This document shows, in pieces, positions 27,255-37,344 of a stretch of DNA of 64,000 nt. The stretch comes from Chitinophaga sp. Ak27 (GTDB lineage: Bacteria > Bacteroidota > Bacteroidia > Chitinophagales > Chitinophagaceae), in assembly GCF_012726295.1 (NCBI RefSeq), contig NZ_JABAOB010000001.1, positions 1,860,001 to 1,924,000 on the forward strand, read 5' to 3'. The translations under genes were made by a program, and so were the position numbers. Under the pieces are notes generated by a model that saw nothing but the letters and a program-made list of their open reading frames with translations, did not search any database and was not told the DNA's origin. Position 1 is the first letter of the stretch. Each line of letters begins with the position of its first letter.

Positions 27255-28652
27255 TTATAATAATTCCCTTACGTCTGCTACTTTGCCGGTAATGGCCGCT
27301 GCTGCTGCGGTGAGCGGGCTGGCCAGGAAGGTGCGGGCATTAGGCCCCTGACGACCTTCGAAATTACGGTTAGAAGTAGAGATGCAATACATACCGGCAG
27401 GCACTTTGTCTTCGTTCATGGCCAAGCAGGCGGAACATCCGGGTTCGCGCAGCTGGAAGCCTGCCTCCGCAAAGACTTTGTCGATGCCTTCTTCTTTTGC
27501 CTGTGCTTCTACCTGTTTGGAGCCGGGTACAATCCATACCACCACGTCGTCGGCTTTGTGTTTGCCTTTCACGAAATCGGCCACCAGCCGCAAGTCTTCG
27601 ATGCGGGAGTTGGTGCAGCTGCCAATGAATACGTAGTCTACTTTTTTACCCAGCAGTTCAGCGCCGGGTTGCAGGTCCATGTATTCGAGGGATTTTTTGA
27701 AAGAAGGCCTTTCCTTTTCTTCCAGTTGCTCCAGGGCAGGGATATGGCGGGTAATGCCCATGCCCATACCTGGATTGGTGCCGTAGGTAATCTGCGGTTC
27801 TATATCTGCGGCGTCGAAGGTGAGCACTTTGTCGAAAGTGGCGTCTGCATCGGAGTACAGGGTTTTCCAATATTCCAGGGCTTTATCCCAGTCGGCGCCT
27901 TTGGGAGCAAACTCCCTGCCTTTGATATAATCGAATGTGGTGCTGTCCGGAGCAATGAGTCCGCCGCGCGCTCCCATCTCTATACTCATATTACAGATGG
28001 TCATACGGGCTTCCATGCTCAGGTTGCGGATAGCCTCTCCGGCATATTCCACAAAGTAACCGGTAGCACCGGAAGCGGATATTTTGGAGATGATATACAG
28101 AATGATGTCTTTCGAGAGTACGCCTTTGCCCAGTTGTCCATTCACTTCGATCTTCATGCGCTTAGGCTTGTATTGCAGGATACACTGGGTAGCCAGTACC
28201 TGCTCTACTTCGGAGGTGCCAATGCCAAAGGCAACGGCGCCAAAAGCACCGTGGGTGCTGGTGTGGCTGTCGCCGCAAACGATGGTCATCCCTGGCAGGG
28301 TAATGCCCAGCTCGGGACCTATCACGTGCACAATACCCTGGTAGCGGTGACCTAAACCATACAGCTCTACGCCGTATTCACTGGTATTTTTGGTCAGCAT
28401 TTCTACCTGGTGGCGGCTCAAAGCCTCTTTGATGGGCTGATCCTGGTGTAAGGTAGGTACGTTGTGGTCGGCGGTGGCCCTGGTTTTGGCCGGACGAAAT
28501 ACCGGGATGCCACGCTTACGTAATCCATCAAATGCCTGGGGGCTGGTTACCTCGTGGATAAAGTGTGTATTGATGTACACGGCATCGGGATGCCCCGGCT
28601 TGCTCGCCACAATGTGACTGTCCCAGATTTTATCAAATAACGTTTTTCCCAT
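27255..28652 (-). CDS. leuC: 3-isopropylmalate dehydratase large subunit
   Basis: The [4Fe-4S] subunit of isopropylmalate isomerase, homologous to aconitase. The 465-residue protein has [14 protein letters not shown] near 132-145, [16 protein letters not shown] near 340-355 and [19 protein letters not shown] near 400-418. The three cysteines in VCGD, GSCT and GCSAC positions are the cluster ligands. It is the first gene of the leucine operon; a candidate promoter lies at 28686-28693. No leucine-rich leader peptide was found in the 150 bases upstream. Confidence 0.96.
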   Translation of the reverse strand: MGKTLFDKIWDSHIVASKPGHPDAVYINTHFIHEVTSPQAFDGLRKRGIPVFRPAKTRATADHNVPTLHQDQPIKEALSRHQVEMLTKNTSEYGVELYGLGHRYQGIVHVIGPELGITLPGMTIVCGDSHTSTHGAFGAVAFGIGTSEVEQVLATQCILQYKPKRMKIEVNGQLGKGVLSKDIILYIISKISASGATGYFVEYAGEAIRNLSMEARMTICNMSIEMGARGGLIAPDSTTFDYIKGREFAPKGADWDKALEYWKTLYSDADATFDKVLTFDAADIEPQITYGTNPGMGMGITRHIPALEQLEEKERPSFKKSLEYMDLQPGAELLGKKVDYVFIGSCTNSRIEDLRLVADFVKGKHKADDVVVWIVPGSKQVEAQAKEEGIDKVFAEAGFQLREPGCSACLAMNEDKVPAGMYCISTSNRNFEGRQGPNARTFLASPLTAAAAAITGKVADVRELL

Positions 28653-28685
28653 CCTTTTGCTTCCTTTTAGAATTGTTTATACCTT

Positions 28686-28693
28686 CAAATCTA
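28686..28693 (-). promoter_or_regulatory. Candidate -7 element of the leucine operon
   Basis: On the reverse strand TAGATTTG fits the Bacteroidota consensus TAnnTTTG, 34 bases upstream of leuC. The -33 region is not convincing. This 152-base gap also serves the divergent helical-repeat gene. Confidence 0.4.
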
Positions 28694-28804
28694 ATGGTCA
28701 TTAATAAATGCCATATTGCTAAATTTGCTTTAATTACAACCTTTAACAGCACTTGATACACATTAAAACATTGTTTATCAGTAACTTACAAGATTTTAAT
28801 AACG

Positions 28805-30358
28805 ATGCCCAACAGTCAAAGTGATGCCTTATTCATATTAATAAAAACACTCACAAAAGCCGAAAAACGTAATTTTCAGCTGGCGTTCAATAAAAACAAT
28901 ACCAAGGAAGACGTCTTATTCATCCAACTTTTTACCACGTTGGACAAAATGAAGGAATATGACGAGGAGCAGATACTGAAGAAAATCACCGATATCAAGA
29001 AACAGCAGCTGTCGAATGTAAAGGCGCATCTTTACAAACACCTGTTATCCAGTTTAAGACAATTATACAAGCAGAAAGATCCGCTGATCGACCTCCGGGA
29101 GCAGCTGGACCATGCGCGGGTGCTGTACAACAAAGGGTTGTATAACCAGAGCCTGAAAATACTGTCCAAAGCCAAGTCCATGGCCATGGAGCAGGAAGAA
29201 GTAATGCTGACTTACGAAATTGTAGAGTTTGAGAAACTGATTGAATCGCGTCATATTACCCGCAGCCTGGAAAACCGGGCGGAAGTGCTCAGCAGCGAGT
29301 CCCGGCAGATCGAGCAACAGCTTACCAATATCAGCCGCCTCTCCACCTTGTCGCTCCGCATGTATGGGCTGTACCTCAAACTCGGCCATGCCCGCAATGA
29401 ACGGGATGGGGAAATGGTGAAGTCCTTTTTTGAAAGCCAGCTGCCGGCCCTCCAGCATGCGCATATGAGCTTTTACGAAAAAGTATATATGTACCAGGCC
29501 TCCAGCTGGTACTACTATATCCTGCAGGATTTCCTGATGTATTACCGTTATACGCAGAAATGGGTGGACCTGTTCCGTAAATACCCTTCCCTGCAGCAAA
29601 CCGATATGGACCTGTACATCAAAGCGCAGCATAACCTGCTCACCGCCCATTTTTATACTTCCAATTTCGAAAAATTCAAAGCGGCATTGCAGGACCTGGA
29701 AGATTTTATACAGGCCAACCAGGATAATTTTCATGAGAATACCCGCACCTCGGCTTTCGTATACCTGTATACCGCCAAAATCAACCGTTACTTCCTGGAA
29801 GGCACCTTCAGCCAGGGCTTGGCAATGGTGCCAGAACTGGAAACAGAGATCAGTAAACATACGCTGAAAATAGACCAGCACCGGGTGCTGGTGTTTTACT
29901 ATAAGATAGCCTGTTTATACTTTGGTAGCGGAGATAACAGCAAAGCCATTGTTTATCTCAATAAAATCATTAACCTGAAGATAGGTAACCTGCGGGCCGA
30001 TATCCAATGCTTCGCCCGTATCCTGCACCTGATCGCGCATTACGAGCTGGAAAACTACAGCCTGGTAGAATACCTGATTAAATCGGTGTATCACTTCATT
30101 TCCAAACACAAAGACCTTGGCCTGGTGATGGAAGAAATTATGAAATTCCTGCGCCGGTATATCTATGCCAATCCGAAAGCGTTGCGCAATGCCTTTGCCG
30201 ACCTGAAAGACAGGCTGGAACAGATTTCACAGGATCCGTATGAACGCCGTTCCTTCCTGTACCTGGACATCATTTCCTGGCTGGAAAGTAAAATTGAAGG
30301 CATCCCTGTGCAGGAAGTTATCCACCGTAAGTTTGTGAATAAAGAGAAACGCATATAA
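28805..30358 (+). CDS. Large uncharacterised helical-repeat (TPR-like) protein
   Basis: A 517-residue cytoplasmic protein that I do not recognise beyond a general resemblance to conserved Bacteroidota proteins. It has no signal peptide or membrane segment. The sequence is almost all alpha-helical, with TPR-like patterns such as LDHARVLYNKGLYNQSLKIL near 101-120 and KIACLYFGSGDNSKAIVYLN near 367-386. The N-terminus is basic (LIKTLTKAEKRNFQLAF). Such scaffolds usually bind other proteins; no catalytic motif is visible. It is transcribed away from leuC and immediately before the FMN reductase gene, possibly in one transcript. Confidence 0.8.
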   Translation: MPNSQSDALFILIKTLTKAEKRNFQLAFNKNNTKEDVLFIQLFTTLDKMKEYDEEQILKKITDIKKQQLSNVKAHLYKHLLSSLRQLYKQKDPLIDLREQLDHARVLYNKGLYNQSLKILSKAKSMAMEQEEVMLTYEIVEFEKLIESRHITRSLENRAEVLSSESRQIEQQLTNISRLSTLSLRMYGLYLKLGHARNERDGEMVKSFFESQLPALQHAHMSFYEKVYMYQASSWYYYILQDFLMYYRYTQKWVDLFRKYPSLQQTDMDLYIKAQHNLLTAHFYTSNFEKFKAALQDLEDFIQANQDNFHENTRTSAFVYLYTAKINRYFLEGTFSQGLAMVPELETEISKHTLKIDQHRVLVFYYKIACLYFGSGDNSKAIVYLNKIINLKIGNLRADIQCFARILHLIAHYELENYSLVEYLIKSVYHFISKHKDLGLVMEEIMKFLRRYIYANPKALRNAFADLKDRLEQISQDPYERRSFLYLDIISWLESKIEGIPVQEVIHRKFVNKEKRI

Positions 30359-30391
30359 ATGTATATATTCGTCGGCCAAAATGATGAGCAT

Positions 30392-30955
30392 ATGTCTGAC
30401 GAAAAACACTATTACTTTGTCGCCATTTCCGGGAGTTTACGCAAGGGTTCCTACAATACGATGGCCTTAAAAGCCCTGCAGCAGCTGGCGCCCTCGCACA
30501 TTCACATTGAGCAGGTACATTACGATAATATCCCGCTGTATAATGCCGATCTGCACACCGAGCAGTTGCCCGAGCAGGTAGTACCATTGGTGAAGAAAAT
30601 AAAAGAGTCGGATGGGGTAATCATTATATCGCCTGAATATAATTACTCCGTGCCTGGTGCATTGAAAAACGCGATAGACGTGGTTTCCCGGCATCCTGAT
30701 AAACCCTTCAGTGAAAAAGCCGTGGCTATTATGGGTGCTTCACAGGGACAAATCGGTACGGCCCGCATGCAGTATCATCTGCGCCAGGTAATGGTTTTCC
30801 TCAATGCTTATATTATCAACAAACCGGAAATTATGATTGCACATGCGCAACATAAATTTGACGAGGCCGGTAATTTAACCGACGAGTTCCTCATTAAACA
30901 ATTCCCGTTGCTGCTGGAGTCGCTGGCTAAGCTGAGCGATAAGATGAAGTCATGA
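30392..30955 (+). CDS. NAD(P)H-dependent FMN reductase (flavodoxin-fold)
   Basis: A 187-residue protein of the NADPH-dependent FMN/quinone reductase family. GSLRKGSYNTMAL near residues 14-26 forms the FMN phosphate loop, SPEYNYSVPGALKNAID near 79-95 is the family signature that binds the isoalloxazine ring, and GASQGQIGTAR follows. It probably reduces FMN, quinones or electrophiles in the cytoplasm. The frame is open back to an ATG at 30359, directly after the upstream stop codon, so the protein may be 11 residues longer; both starts are possible. Its 3' end overlaps the convergent permease gene by six bases. Confidence 0.88.
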   Translation: MSDEKHYYFVAISGSLRKGSYNTMALKALQQLAPSHIHIEQVHYDNIPLYNADLHTEQLPEQVVPLVKKIKESDGVIIISPEYNYSVPGALKNAIDVVSRHPDKPFSEKAVAIMGASQGQIGTARMQYHLRQVMVFLNAYIINKPEIMIAHAQHKFDEAGNLTDEFLIKQFPLLLESLAKLSDKMKS

Positions 30956-32077
30956 TTCCGGTGGAATATAAGGCTCGTACGAACGATATTTTTTAAAGAA
31001 AATGATGGCCGATGCTGCCTGTAACAACAGGATAGCCGGCCATTCATAATGTCCGAGGATCATGAACAATACGATGAAGGAGGTGAGCATCGTATATCTC
31101 ACATGAATTTCCGGATTCATTTTCGAAAAATATAACAGGCAGCGGAATAAGATGAGCAGCGACAGCGCTGTACAAAAGACGGTGATGAGCCCTCCTATGG
31201 GAGTTTTCGTATAGCCGTTAACTGCAAGCATCACCATTTCCGGTAAAAACATAATTACATATACGCCTATAAGCCGGGCATAATGGTTGATCAGGCGTAT
31301 AGGCAGGTTTTCCATGAAGTGGAGATACGTATCATCAAAGGCGCGATGATGTACCATCAGCTGCATATGAATCATGACGCTTACCATCACTCCTATCTGC
31401 AATCCACGCAGGTCAAAATATTCCCCTCGCTCCATAATCAGGAAAGTAAGCCACAGTACGCCGGCAGAAAATAATTTAGTGCTGACGATGCGGCGCGGGA
31501 AATTGGTGAACAGCTCATACAGGAAGAAAAGTACCGGCGGTTTGGTAAAGTGCCGGTTGAGCCAGCGTTGCAGGTGGCCGGTAAAAAAAAGAATATCTGG
31601 TTGTGCCAGTTTCCGTTCATATAACCTCAACGGCCAAACGCAGTTGGCTATATTCAATACCACGATCAGGGCTGCGGGCACATAATACTGGTATTGTACC
31701 GCCACGATGAGGGCGATGCCCGCATATACCAGCACCGGCATATAGATGGCGGTATGCAGCAGCAGCCATAACCGTATGCGTGCCGGTTTGCTGACACTGC
31801 CCATGGTAGGAAAAAGGAAATCGTATCCCTGCAGCTGGAATGTTTTCAGGATAAATCCTACACATTTGAGTGCGTACGATGTCCATAGCAGCATGACAAG
31901 GAGCAGGAACGAGTAGTTTCCCAGGAAGCCGAGCATCAGCGCTTTGTGATAGGCGATCAGGTTGGCGCCGTTGACTACGCCGAAGAGCAGGTAAAACAGT
32001 ACCAGGAAAAAGCCCGTATTCTGAATATAGAATCGTTGCGTGAATATCTTACTGAGTATAGCCGATGTGGTACGCAT
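30950..32077 (-). CDS. ABC exporter membrane protein, function unknown
   Basis: A 375-residue polytopic membrane protein with about ten hydrophobic segments (for example 20-38, 52-72, 108-134, 135-153, 205-220, 230-246, 270-290, 295-315, 327-345 and 346-360). It lacks recognisable ABC2 permease motifs, but it lies two bases after an ABC ATPase gene in the same direction, so it is most likely the transmembrane partner of that ATPase. The substrate is unknown. Similar two-gene units with a divergent permease are seen in Bacteroidota. It overlaps the convergent FMN reductase by six bases. Confidence 0.75.
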   Translation of the reverse strand: MRTTSAILSKIFTQRFYIQNTGFFLVLFYLLFGVVNGANLIAYHKALMLGFLGNYSFLLLVMLLWTSYALKCVGFILKTFQLQGYDFLFPTMGSVSKPARIRLWLLLHTAIYMPVLVYAGIALIVAVQYQYYVPAALIVVLNIANCVWPLRLYERKLAQPDILFFTGHLQRWLNRHFTKPPVLFFLYELFTNFPRRIVSTKLFSAGVLWLTFLIMERGEYFDLRGLQIGVMVSVMIHMQLMVHHRAFDDTYLHFMENLPIRLINHYARLIGVYVIMFLPEMVMLAVNGYTKTPIGGLITVFCTALSLLILFRCLLYFSKMNPEIHVRYTMLTSFIVLFMILGHYEWPAILLLQAASAIIFFKKYRSYEPYIPPES

Positions 32078-32078
32078 A

Positions 32079-32720
32079 TTAACTGAGCGTAATATTTTTA
32101 TGAGCTACTTTCAGTGTGCCCGTGACCGTTAATTCTTCCTCGTCCAGTGCCTGGTGGGAAGTAATGCAAAAAGAAACGCCTTTGGCGCTATAGGTGCGAA
32201 TGAGGTCGTATAGTACCATCAGTGCGCGGGTATCGATGGTGATGAGGGGTTCATCGAGCAGGATGAGGGCGGGGGTGCCGGTAAAGGCCAGGAGCAGGGA
32301 CAGCTTTTTCAGCATGCCGCTGGAGTAGCTGCTTACCGGGTTATTCACATAGATATCCACACCCATTCTTTCACTGATATCCTGTATCTCTTCCCGGTCG
32401 CCCCCTTTGGTATTGAGGTACAGCTCGAGCAGGTCGCGCCCTGTAAGGAAAGACGGGTATAACGGCTCCGCTTCGGCGTAGTTGATCAAGCGGCGGAACT
32501 GTACCGGGTGCTGGCGACTGCTCACATTTCCCTGCAGGAGGATTTCGCCTTTGAAGGGAATGAGCCCGGCCATTACTTTCATACAGGTGGTTTTGCCGGC
32601 GCCATTTTCGCCCTGCAGCCAGTAGATGCCCTTTGAGAGCTCCAATCGGGGGATATCCAGGATAGGAACATCCTGGTAATTTTTCTTAACCGCATGAAGG
32701 GCGATAACCGGGTCGGACAT
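32079..32720 (-). CDS. ABC transporter ATP-binding protein
   Basis: A 213-residue ATPase subunit of the exporter class. Walker A is GENGAGKTT near residues 37-45, the signature is VSSYSSGMLKKLSLL near 128-142 (SSGML instead of the commoner LSGGQ), and Walker B is ALILLDEP near 151-158, followed by the switch histidine in ITSHQ. The short size and SSGM-type signature are typical of small CcmA/NatA-like exporters. It is directly upstream of the membrane protein gene (one base apart), giving a two-gene operon. The upstream 450 bases hold no other gene. Confidence 0.9.
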   Translation of the reverse strand: MSDPVIALHAVKKNYQDVPILDIPRLELSKGIYWLQGENGAGKTTCMKVMAGLIPFKGEILLQGNVSSRQHPVQFRRLINYAEAEPLYPSFLTGRDLLELYLNTKGGDREEIQDISERMGVDIYVNNPVSSYSSGMLKKLSLLLAFTGTPALILLDEPLITIDTRALMVLYDLIRTYSAKGVSFCITSHQALDEEELTVTGTLKVAHKNITLS

Positions 32721-33022
32721 ATGTGTATATCTTAAAGGTGTAAATATGAAAAATTAACGCATATATATCTATAAGGGGAAGTCTTTTTAACAAAAATTTT
32801 TTCGGGCTTTTTTCCTATTGAAGGTCATGGATTTAGCCGTAAAGGAAAAAAAATTGTCATATATCTATTCTTTTTTACACCACTTTTTCACATGCAAATG
32901 ATATTGCATATGCGAGGTATACAAAAACCGTGAAACATGCTACATCACTGCGTTCCGATAATGTTCCCACTGTTTTTCCACACCTGTTGAAAACTATATC
33001 TTCCATCCCTTAACCGGATGCT

Positions 33023-33030
33023 TACATTTG
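33023..33030 (+). promoter_or_regulatory. Candidate -7 element of nrdBA within a 450-base gene-free gap
   Basis: TACATTTG matches TAnnTTTG about 140 bases before nrdB. The gap 32721-33170 separates the divergent ABC and nrd genes, is AT-rich and contains TGCAA-atgata-TTGCA near 32896-32911, a small inverted repeat of unknown role. No NrdR-type box pair was recognised. Confidence 0.35.
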
Positions 33031-33170
33031 TAATCCTGAGCGTATGGATTTTTAGGATGCAGAGATGTTGAAATATGAATGGTGGCAGAGGAAGCGTGTA
33101 GATGTCAGTATGCTGACCCCAATCAGAAAAACCAAAAACCTTTCGACAGTACCCATATAAATAATTAACG

Positions 33171-34145
33171 ATGAGTAACGAGAATGAAATTCTTCTAAGA
33201 GAGAACAAGGAGCGTTTTGTGTTATTGCCGATCAAATTCCCGAAAATCTGGGAGCAATACAAAAAGCATGAAGCCAGTTTCTGGACAGCCGAGGAAATAG
33301 ATTTGAGTAGTGACCTGAAAGATTGGGCCTCCCTGAATGATGGGGAGCGTCATTTTATATCGCATGTACTGGCCTTCTTTGCCGCCAGCGACGGTATCGT
33401 AAATGAAAACCTGGCAGTCAATTTTATGAGTGAGGTACAGATCCCGGAGGCCCGTTGTTTTTACGGTTTCCAGATCATGATGGAAAACATTCACTCTGAA
33501 ACATATGCTTTGTTGATCGACACTTATGTGAAAGATCCGGCAGAAAAAGACCGTTTATTCCACGCCATCGACACCGTTCCCGCAGTGAAAAAGAAAGCCG
33601 AATGGGCATTGCGCTGGATTGAGAACGGTACGTTTGCAGAGCGCCTGGTAGCCTTTGCCGCCGTAGAAGGAATTTTCTTCAGTGGTAGCTTCTGCTCTAT
33701 TTTCTGGTTAAAGAAAAGAGGACTGATGCCCGGACTTACCTTCTCTAACGAGCTGATCAGCCGTGACGAAGGTCTGCATTGCGAATTCGCCTGCCTATTG
33801 TACAGCATGCTGGAAAACAAACTGAGTGAAGAACAGGTACATACCATCATCCGTGATGCCGTATCCTATGAAAAAGAATTTATTACGGAAGCCCTGCCAG
33901 TTGGTTTGATCGGAATGAACGCCGAACTGATGTCGCAATACATCGAGTTTGTGGCCGACAGATGGATCGCTGAACTGGGCTATCGCAAGATATTTAATGC
34001 GGCTAACCCATTTGACTTCATGGAAATGATTTCATTACAGGGTAAGACCAACTTCTTTGAGAAACGTGTGGGAGATTATCAAAAATCAGGTGTAATGGGC
34101 GGCAGCAAGGAAGCTCAGACCTTCAGCCTGGAAGAAGACTTCTAG
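33171..34145 (+). CDS. nrdB: Ribonucleoside-diphosphate reductase beta subunit (class I)
   Basis: Small subunit of class I ribonucleotide reductase, which carries the metal-radical cofactor needed to make deoxynucleotides. The 324-residue protein has all expected ligands: Asp74 (ASDGIVNEN), Glu105 and His108 (MENIHSETY), Glu166 (EGIFFSGSF), and Glu200 and His203 (RDEGLHCEF). Tyr112 is in the place of the stable tyrosyl radical. The motif ENIHSETY and the ARCFYGFQI segment resemble the eukaryotic and viral R2 branch more than E. coli NrdB. The C-terminus [10 protein letters not shown] is the tail that docks on NrdA. nrdA follows 105 bases downstream. Confidence 0.95.
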   Translation: MSNENEILLRENKERFVLLPIKFPKIWEQYKKHEASFWTAEEIDLSSDLKDWASLNDGERHFISHVLAFFAASDGIVNENLAVNFMSEVQIPEARCFYGFQIMMENIHSETYALLIDTYVKDPAEKDRLFHAIDTVPAVKKKAEWALRWIENGTFAERLVAFAAVEGIFFSGSFCSIFWLKKRGLMPGLTFSNELISRDEGLHCEFACLLYSMLENKLSEEQVHTIIRDAVSYEKEFITEALPVGLIGMNAELMSQYIEFVADRWIAELGYRKIFNAANPFDFMEMISLQGKTNFFEKRVGDYQKSGVMGGSKEAQTFSLEEDF

Positions 34146-34154
34146 TAGGAATGG

Positions 34155-34173
34155 CCCTGCGCAACACAGGGCA
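34155..34173 (+). other. Small hairpin between nrdB and nrdA
   Basis: GCCCTG at 34155-34160 pairs with CAGGGC at 34168-34173 around a seven-base loop, nine bases after the nrdB stop codon. No T run follows. It may stabilise the nrdB end of a joint mRNA or reduce the level of nrdA relative to nrdB. Confidence 0.4.
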
Positions 34174-34250
34174 GCGAACAAAATTCATATTTACTAACCT
34201 CTTTGGCTGTTGGCAAACGGCTGACAGTTAAAACCTAAATTCACAAACCC

Positions 34251-36629
34251 ATGTTCGTAATCAAAAGAGATGGAAGAAAAGAAGCAGTAAAATTTGACAA
34301 AATTACTGCGCGTATTGAAAAACTGTGTTACGGTTTCAATACAGAATATGTTGATGCGATAGATGTAGCAAAGAAAGTGATACAAGGTTTGTATGATGGG
34401 GTCACCACCAGCGAACTGGATAATCTCGCCGCCGAAACTGCGGCCTCCCTCACCACGAAACACCCGGATTACGCCCTGCTGGCTTCCCGCATCGCAGTAA
34501 GTAACCTGCATAAAAATACCATCAAGTCGTTTTCCAAAACGATGAAGAAACTGTATGAGTACATTGATCCTAAAACCGGTAAATCAGCCGCCTTGCTATC
34601 TGATGACGTGTGGGAGATCATTAGAAAAAATGCAGATATCCTGGATTCCAGCATCATCTACGATCGCGACTTTGCCTATGACTACTTCGGCTTCAAAACC
34701 CTCGAACGCTCTTACCTGCTGAAAACAGACGGTAAAGTACAGGAACGCCCGCAACATATGCTGATGCGTGTAGCCGTAGGTATCCACAAAGACGATATTG
34801 ACGCTGCCATCAAAACATATAACCTGATGAGCGAGCGCTGGTTTACACACGCCACGCCTACCCTCTTCAACGCAGGTACGCCTAAACCACAGATGTCTTC
34901 CTGCTTTCTGCTCACCATGCAGGACGACAGCATTGAAGGTATCTACGATACCCTGAAACAAACGGCTAAGATTTCCCAAAGCGCCGGCGGTATCGGTTTA
35001 AGCATTCATAACATCCGCGCTACCGGTTCATATATCAGCGGTACCAACGGCACTTCCAACGGTATCATTCCCATGCTGCGCGTATTCAACGATACCGCAC
35101 GCTATGTAGACCAAGGCGGTGGTAAACGTAAAGGCGCCTTCGCTATTTACCTGGAACCCTGGCATGCCGACATCTTTGAATTCCTGGATCTGCGCAAGAA
35201 CCACGGTAAAGAAGAAATGCGCGCCCGCGACCTGTTTTACGCCCTCTGGATGCCCGACCTGTTCATGAAACGTGTAGAATCCAATGGCGACTGGGCGTTG
35301 TTCTGTCCACATGAAGCGCCAGGACTGCACGACTGCTGGGGTGAAACCTTTGAAGCCCTCTACGAGCAATACGAAAGAGAAGGCCGTGCCCGCAAAACCG
35401 TGAAAGCACAAGACCTCTGGTTTGCTATCCTGGATGCACAGATCGAAACCGGTAATCCTTACCTGCTGTATAAAGATGCGGCCAACCGCAAATCCAACCA
35501 GCAGAACCTGGGTACCATCAAGAGTTCCAACCTCTGTACAGAAATCATCGAGTATACTTCCTCCGACGAAGTAGCCGTATGTAACCTGGCTTCCCTGGCC
35601 CTGCCACGCTTCGTTATTGACGGTAAATTTGATCACGAAAAATTATACGAGGTAACCTACCAGGCTACCCTCAACCTGAATAAAATCATTGACCACAATT
35701 ACTACCCGGTAGAAGAGGCCAGACGCAGCAACATGCGCCACCGCCCCGTTGGTCTGGGTGTACAGGGTCTCGCCGATGCGTTTATCCTGATGCGTTATCC
35801 GTTTGAAAGCGACGAAGCTAAAAAGCTGAACAGCGAAATATTTGAAACCATCTACTTCGCTTCCCTTTCTGCTTCCCACGAACTGGCCAAGAAAGACGGC
35901 GCTTACGAAACATTCCCAGGCTCACCAGCCTCCAAAGGCATTCTGCAGTTCGACATGTGGGGCGTAACACCTTCTTCCCGCTGGAACTGGGCTGCCCTGA
36001 AAGAGTCGATCGTAAAAGACGGCATCCGTAACTCCCTGTTACTGGCGCCAATGCCTACCGCTTCTACCTCCCAGATCCTGGGGAACAACGAGTGCTTTGA
36101 GCCATACACTTCCAACATCTACACCCGCCGTGTACTCAGTGGAGAATTTGTAGTGGTAAACAAACACCTGCTGAAAGACCTGGTAGAACTGGGCCTGTGG
36201 GATAATGACATGAAGACTAAAATTATTTCGCACAATGGCTCTATACAGAACATTGCCGAAATACCAGCCAATATCAAAGAACTGTACAAAACAGTTTGGG
36301 AAATTAAGCAACGTAACCTGATTGACATGGCCGCCGACCGCGGTGCGTTCATCTGCCAGTCACAGTCACTGAACCTGTTCGTAGACACCCCTACCACCGG
36401 TAAACTGACTTCCATGCACTTCTATGCCTGGAAGAAAGGACTGAAAACAGGTATGTATTACCTGCGTACACAAGCAGCTGCCCAGGCGGTACAATTTACC
36501 GTGGAAAAACAAGGCGGTCAGCAAATTCAACCTGTGGTGGCAGCCGGCAGCGGTGGCAACCAGGAAGAAGAAATTATTGTGGGCGCGGTATGTACCATGG
36601 AAGAAGGTTGCGTTACCTGCAGCGCATAA
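34251..36629 (+). CDS. nrdA: Ribonucleoside-diphosphate reductase alpha subunit (class I)
   Basis: Large catalytic subunit that reduces ribonucleoside diphosphates. Its 792 residues begin with an ATP-cone domain (about 1-90, [17 protein letters not shown]), which gives overall activity control by ATP and dATP. The catalytic barrel contains [17 protein letters not shown], the active-site SSNLCTEI with the thiyl-radical cysteine, and [22 protein letters not shown]. The C-terminus ends in CVTC, the cysteine pair that passes electrons from thioredoxin. It forms an operon with nrdB and is followed by a strong terminator. Confidence 0.96.
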   Translation: MFVIKRDGRKEAVKFDKITARIEKLCYGFNTEYVDAIDVAKKVIQGLYDGVTTSELDNLAAETAASLTTKHPDYALLASRIAVSNLHKNTIKSFSKTMKKLYEYIDPKTGKSAALLSDDVWEIIRKNADILDSSIIYDRDFAYDYFGFKTLERSYLLKTDGKVQERPQHMLMRVAVGIHKDDIDAAIKTYNLMSERWFTHATPTLFNAGTPKPQMSSCFLLTMQDDSIEGIYDTLKQTAKISQSAGGIGLSIHNIRATGSYISGTNGTSNGIIPMLRVFNDTARYVDQGGGKRKGAFAIYLEPWHADIFEFLDLRKNHGKEEMRARDLFYALWMPDLFMKRVESNGDWALFCPHEAPGLHDCWGETFEALYEQYEREGRARKTVKAQDLWFAILDAQIETGNPYLLYKDAANRKSNQQNLGTIKSSNLCTEIIEYTSSDEVAVCNLASLALPRFVIDGKFDHEKLYEVTYQATLNLNKIIDHNYYPVEEARRSNMRHRPVGLGVQGLADAFILMRYPFESDEAKKLNSEIFETIYFASLSASHELAKKDGAYETFPGSPASKGILQFDMWGVTPSSRWNWAALKESIVKDGIRNSLLLAPMPTASTSQILGNNECFEPYTSNIYTRRVLSGEFVVVNKHLLKDLVELGLWDNDMKTKIISHNGSIQNIAEIPANIKELYKTVWEIKQRNLIDMAADRGAFICQSQSLNLFVDTPTTGKLTSMHFYAWKKGLKTGMYYLRTQAAAQAVQFTVEKQGGQQIQPVVAAGSGGNQEEEIIVGAVCTMEEGCVTCSA

Positions 36630-36651
36630 GGGTTTATGTAAGTATAAATGC

Positions 36652-36685
36652 AAATCCCCACCGCTACAGCGGTGGGGATTTTTTT
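36652..36685 (+). terminator. Strong intrinsic terminator of nrdBA
   Basis: AAATCCCCACCGC (36652-36664) pairs perfectly with its reverse at 36669-36681 around a TACA loop and is followed by a seven-T run. Confidence 0.92.
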
Positions 36686-36773
36686 GTGGTATCACACCTT
36701 GTGATACCACCTGTTTGAAGGAATGCAACCAACCACCATACTCCGTTGTTATTAAATACAAAACACTCTCCTT

Positions 36774-37343
36774 ATGAAAAGCAAGTACTTACTCCTGCTA
36801 TTGCTCATAGCAATTATAAGCAGCTGTCAACAAAACACTAATAGCAACAATAACCTCCAACAAAAGGTGGACTCCTTACAGAAAGTATTACAACAATATA
36901 CCGACGATGCAGCCCTCACCCAACAAAGACTGCAACGATTCGACACCCTCGACTTTGACTTCTACAGCCACCAGCAATGGGATTCCTTAAGTGTCAGCCA
37001 CGCGCAGGATATTGTAGTCACCTACCCCGATGGTAGCCAAACTAAAGGGCTCCCCGATCATATCAAACAACTGGAACCACTCTTTACCTTTGCGCCCGAC
37101 ACCAAAATCAAAGAACACCCCGTTAGATTTGGTTCCGGCGACTGGACCTGCGTAATAGGGGTAATGACTGGCACTTTCAGTAAGCCTATGCCTGTGGGAG
37201 ATGGGAAAACGATAGCACCTACCGGTAAGTCATTCCACTTATCGATGTGTACAGTAGGCCACTGGGAGCATGGTAAAATGAAGGAAGAAATGTTGTTTTG
37301 GGATAATGCGTCGATGATGAAGCAGATTGGATTGGGGAAATAA
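36774..37343 (+). CDS. SnoaL-like lipoprotein
   Basis: A 189-residue exported protein with the lipoprotein signal MKSKYLLLLLLIAIISSC, lipid attachment at Cys18. A short coiled-coil-like segment (LQQKVDSLQKVLQQYTDDA, residues 28-46) is followed by a domain of the SnoaL/NTF2-like fold (about 55-180), recognisable by FYSHQQWDSLSVSHAQDIVVTYP, GLPDHIKQ and the strand-rich ending. These domains bind small hydrophobic ligands or act as cyclases and isomerases; no catalytic set can be identified here. It stands alone after the nrdA terminator and is convergent with the SDR gene (one base between the stops). Confidence 0.75.
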   Translation: MKSKYLLLLLLIAIISSCQQNTNSNNNLQQKVDSLQKVLQQYTDDAALTQQRLQRFDTLDFDFYSHQQWDSLSVSHAQDIVVTYPDGSQTKGLPDHIKQLEPLFTFAPDTKIKEHPVRFGSGDWTCVIGVMTGTFSKPMPVGDGKTIAPTGKSFHLSMCTVGHWEHGKMKEEMLFWDNASMMKQIGLGK

Positions 37344-37344
37344 T

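Noticed and set aside
28653..28804. Leucine-rich leader peptide (attenuator) before leuC
   Set aside because: Only a very short frame without leucine codons was seen, and there is no terminator in the leader.
32721..33170. NrdR boxes upstream of nrdB
   Set aside because: No pair of sites matching the known NrdR box pattern was recognised; the small TGCAA inverted repeat differs from it.
32945..33262. 105-codon reverse frame in the ABC/nrdB gap
   Set aside because: It overlaps the start of nrdB, has no domain-like sequence and no ribosome binding site.
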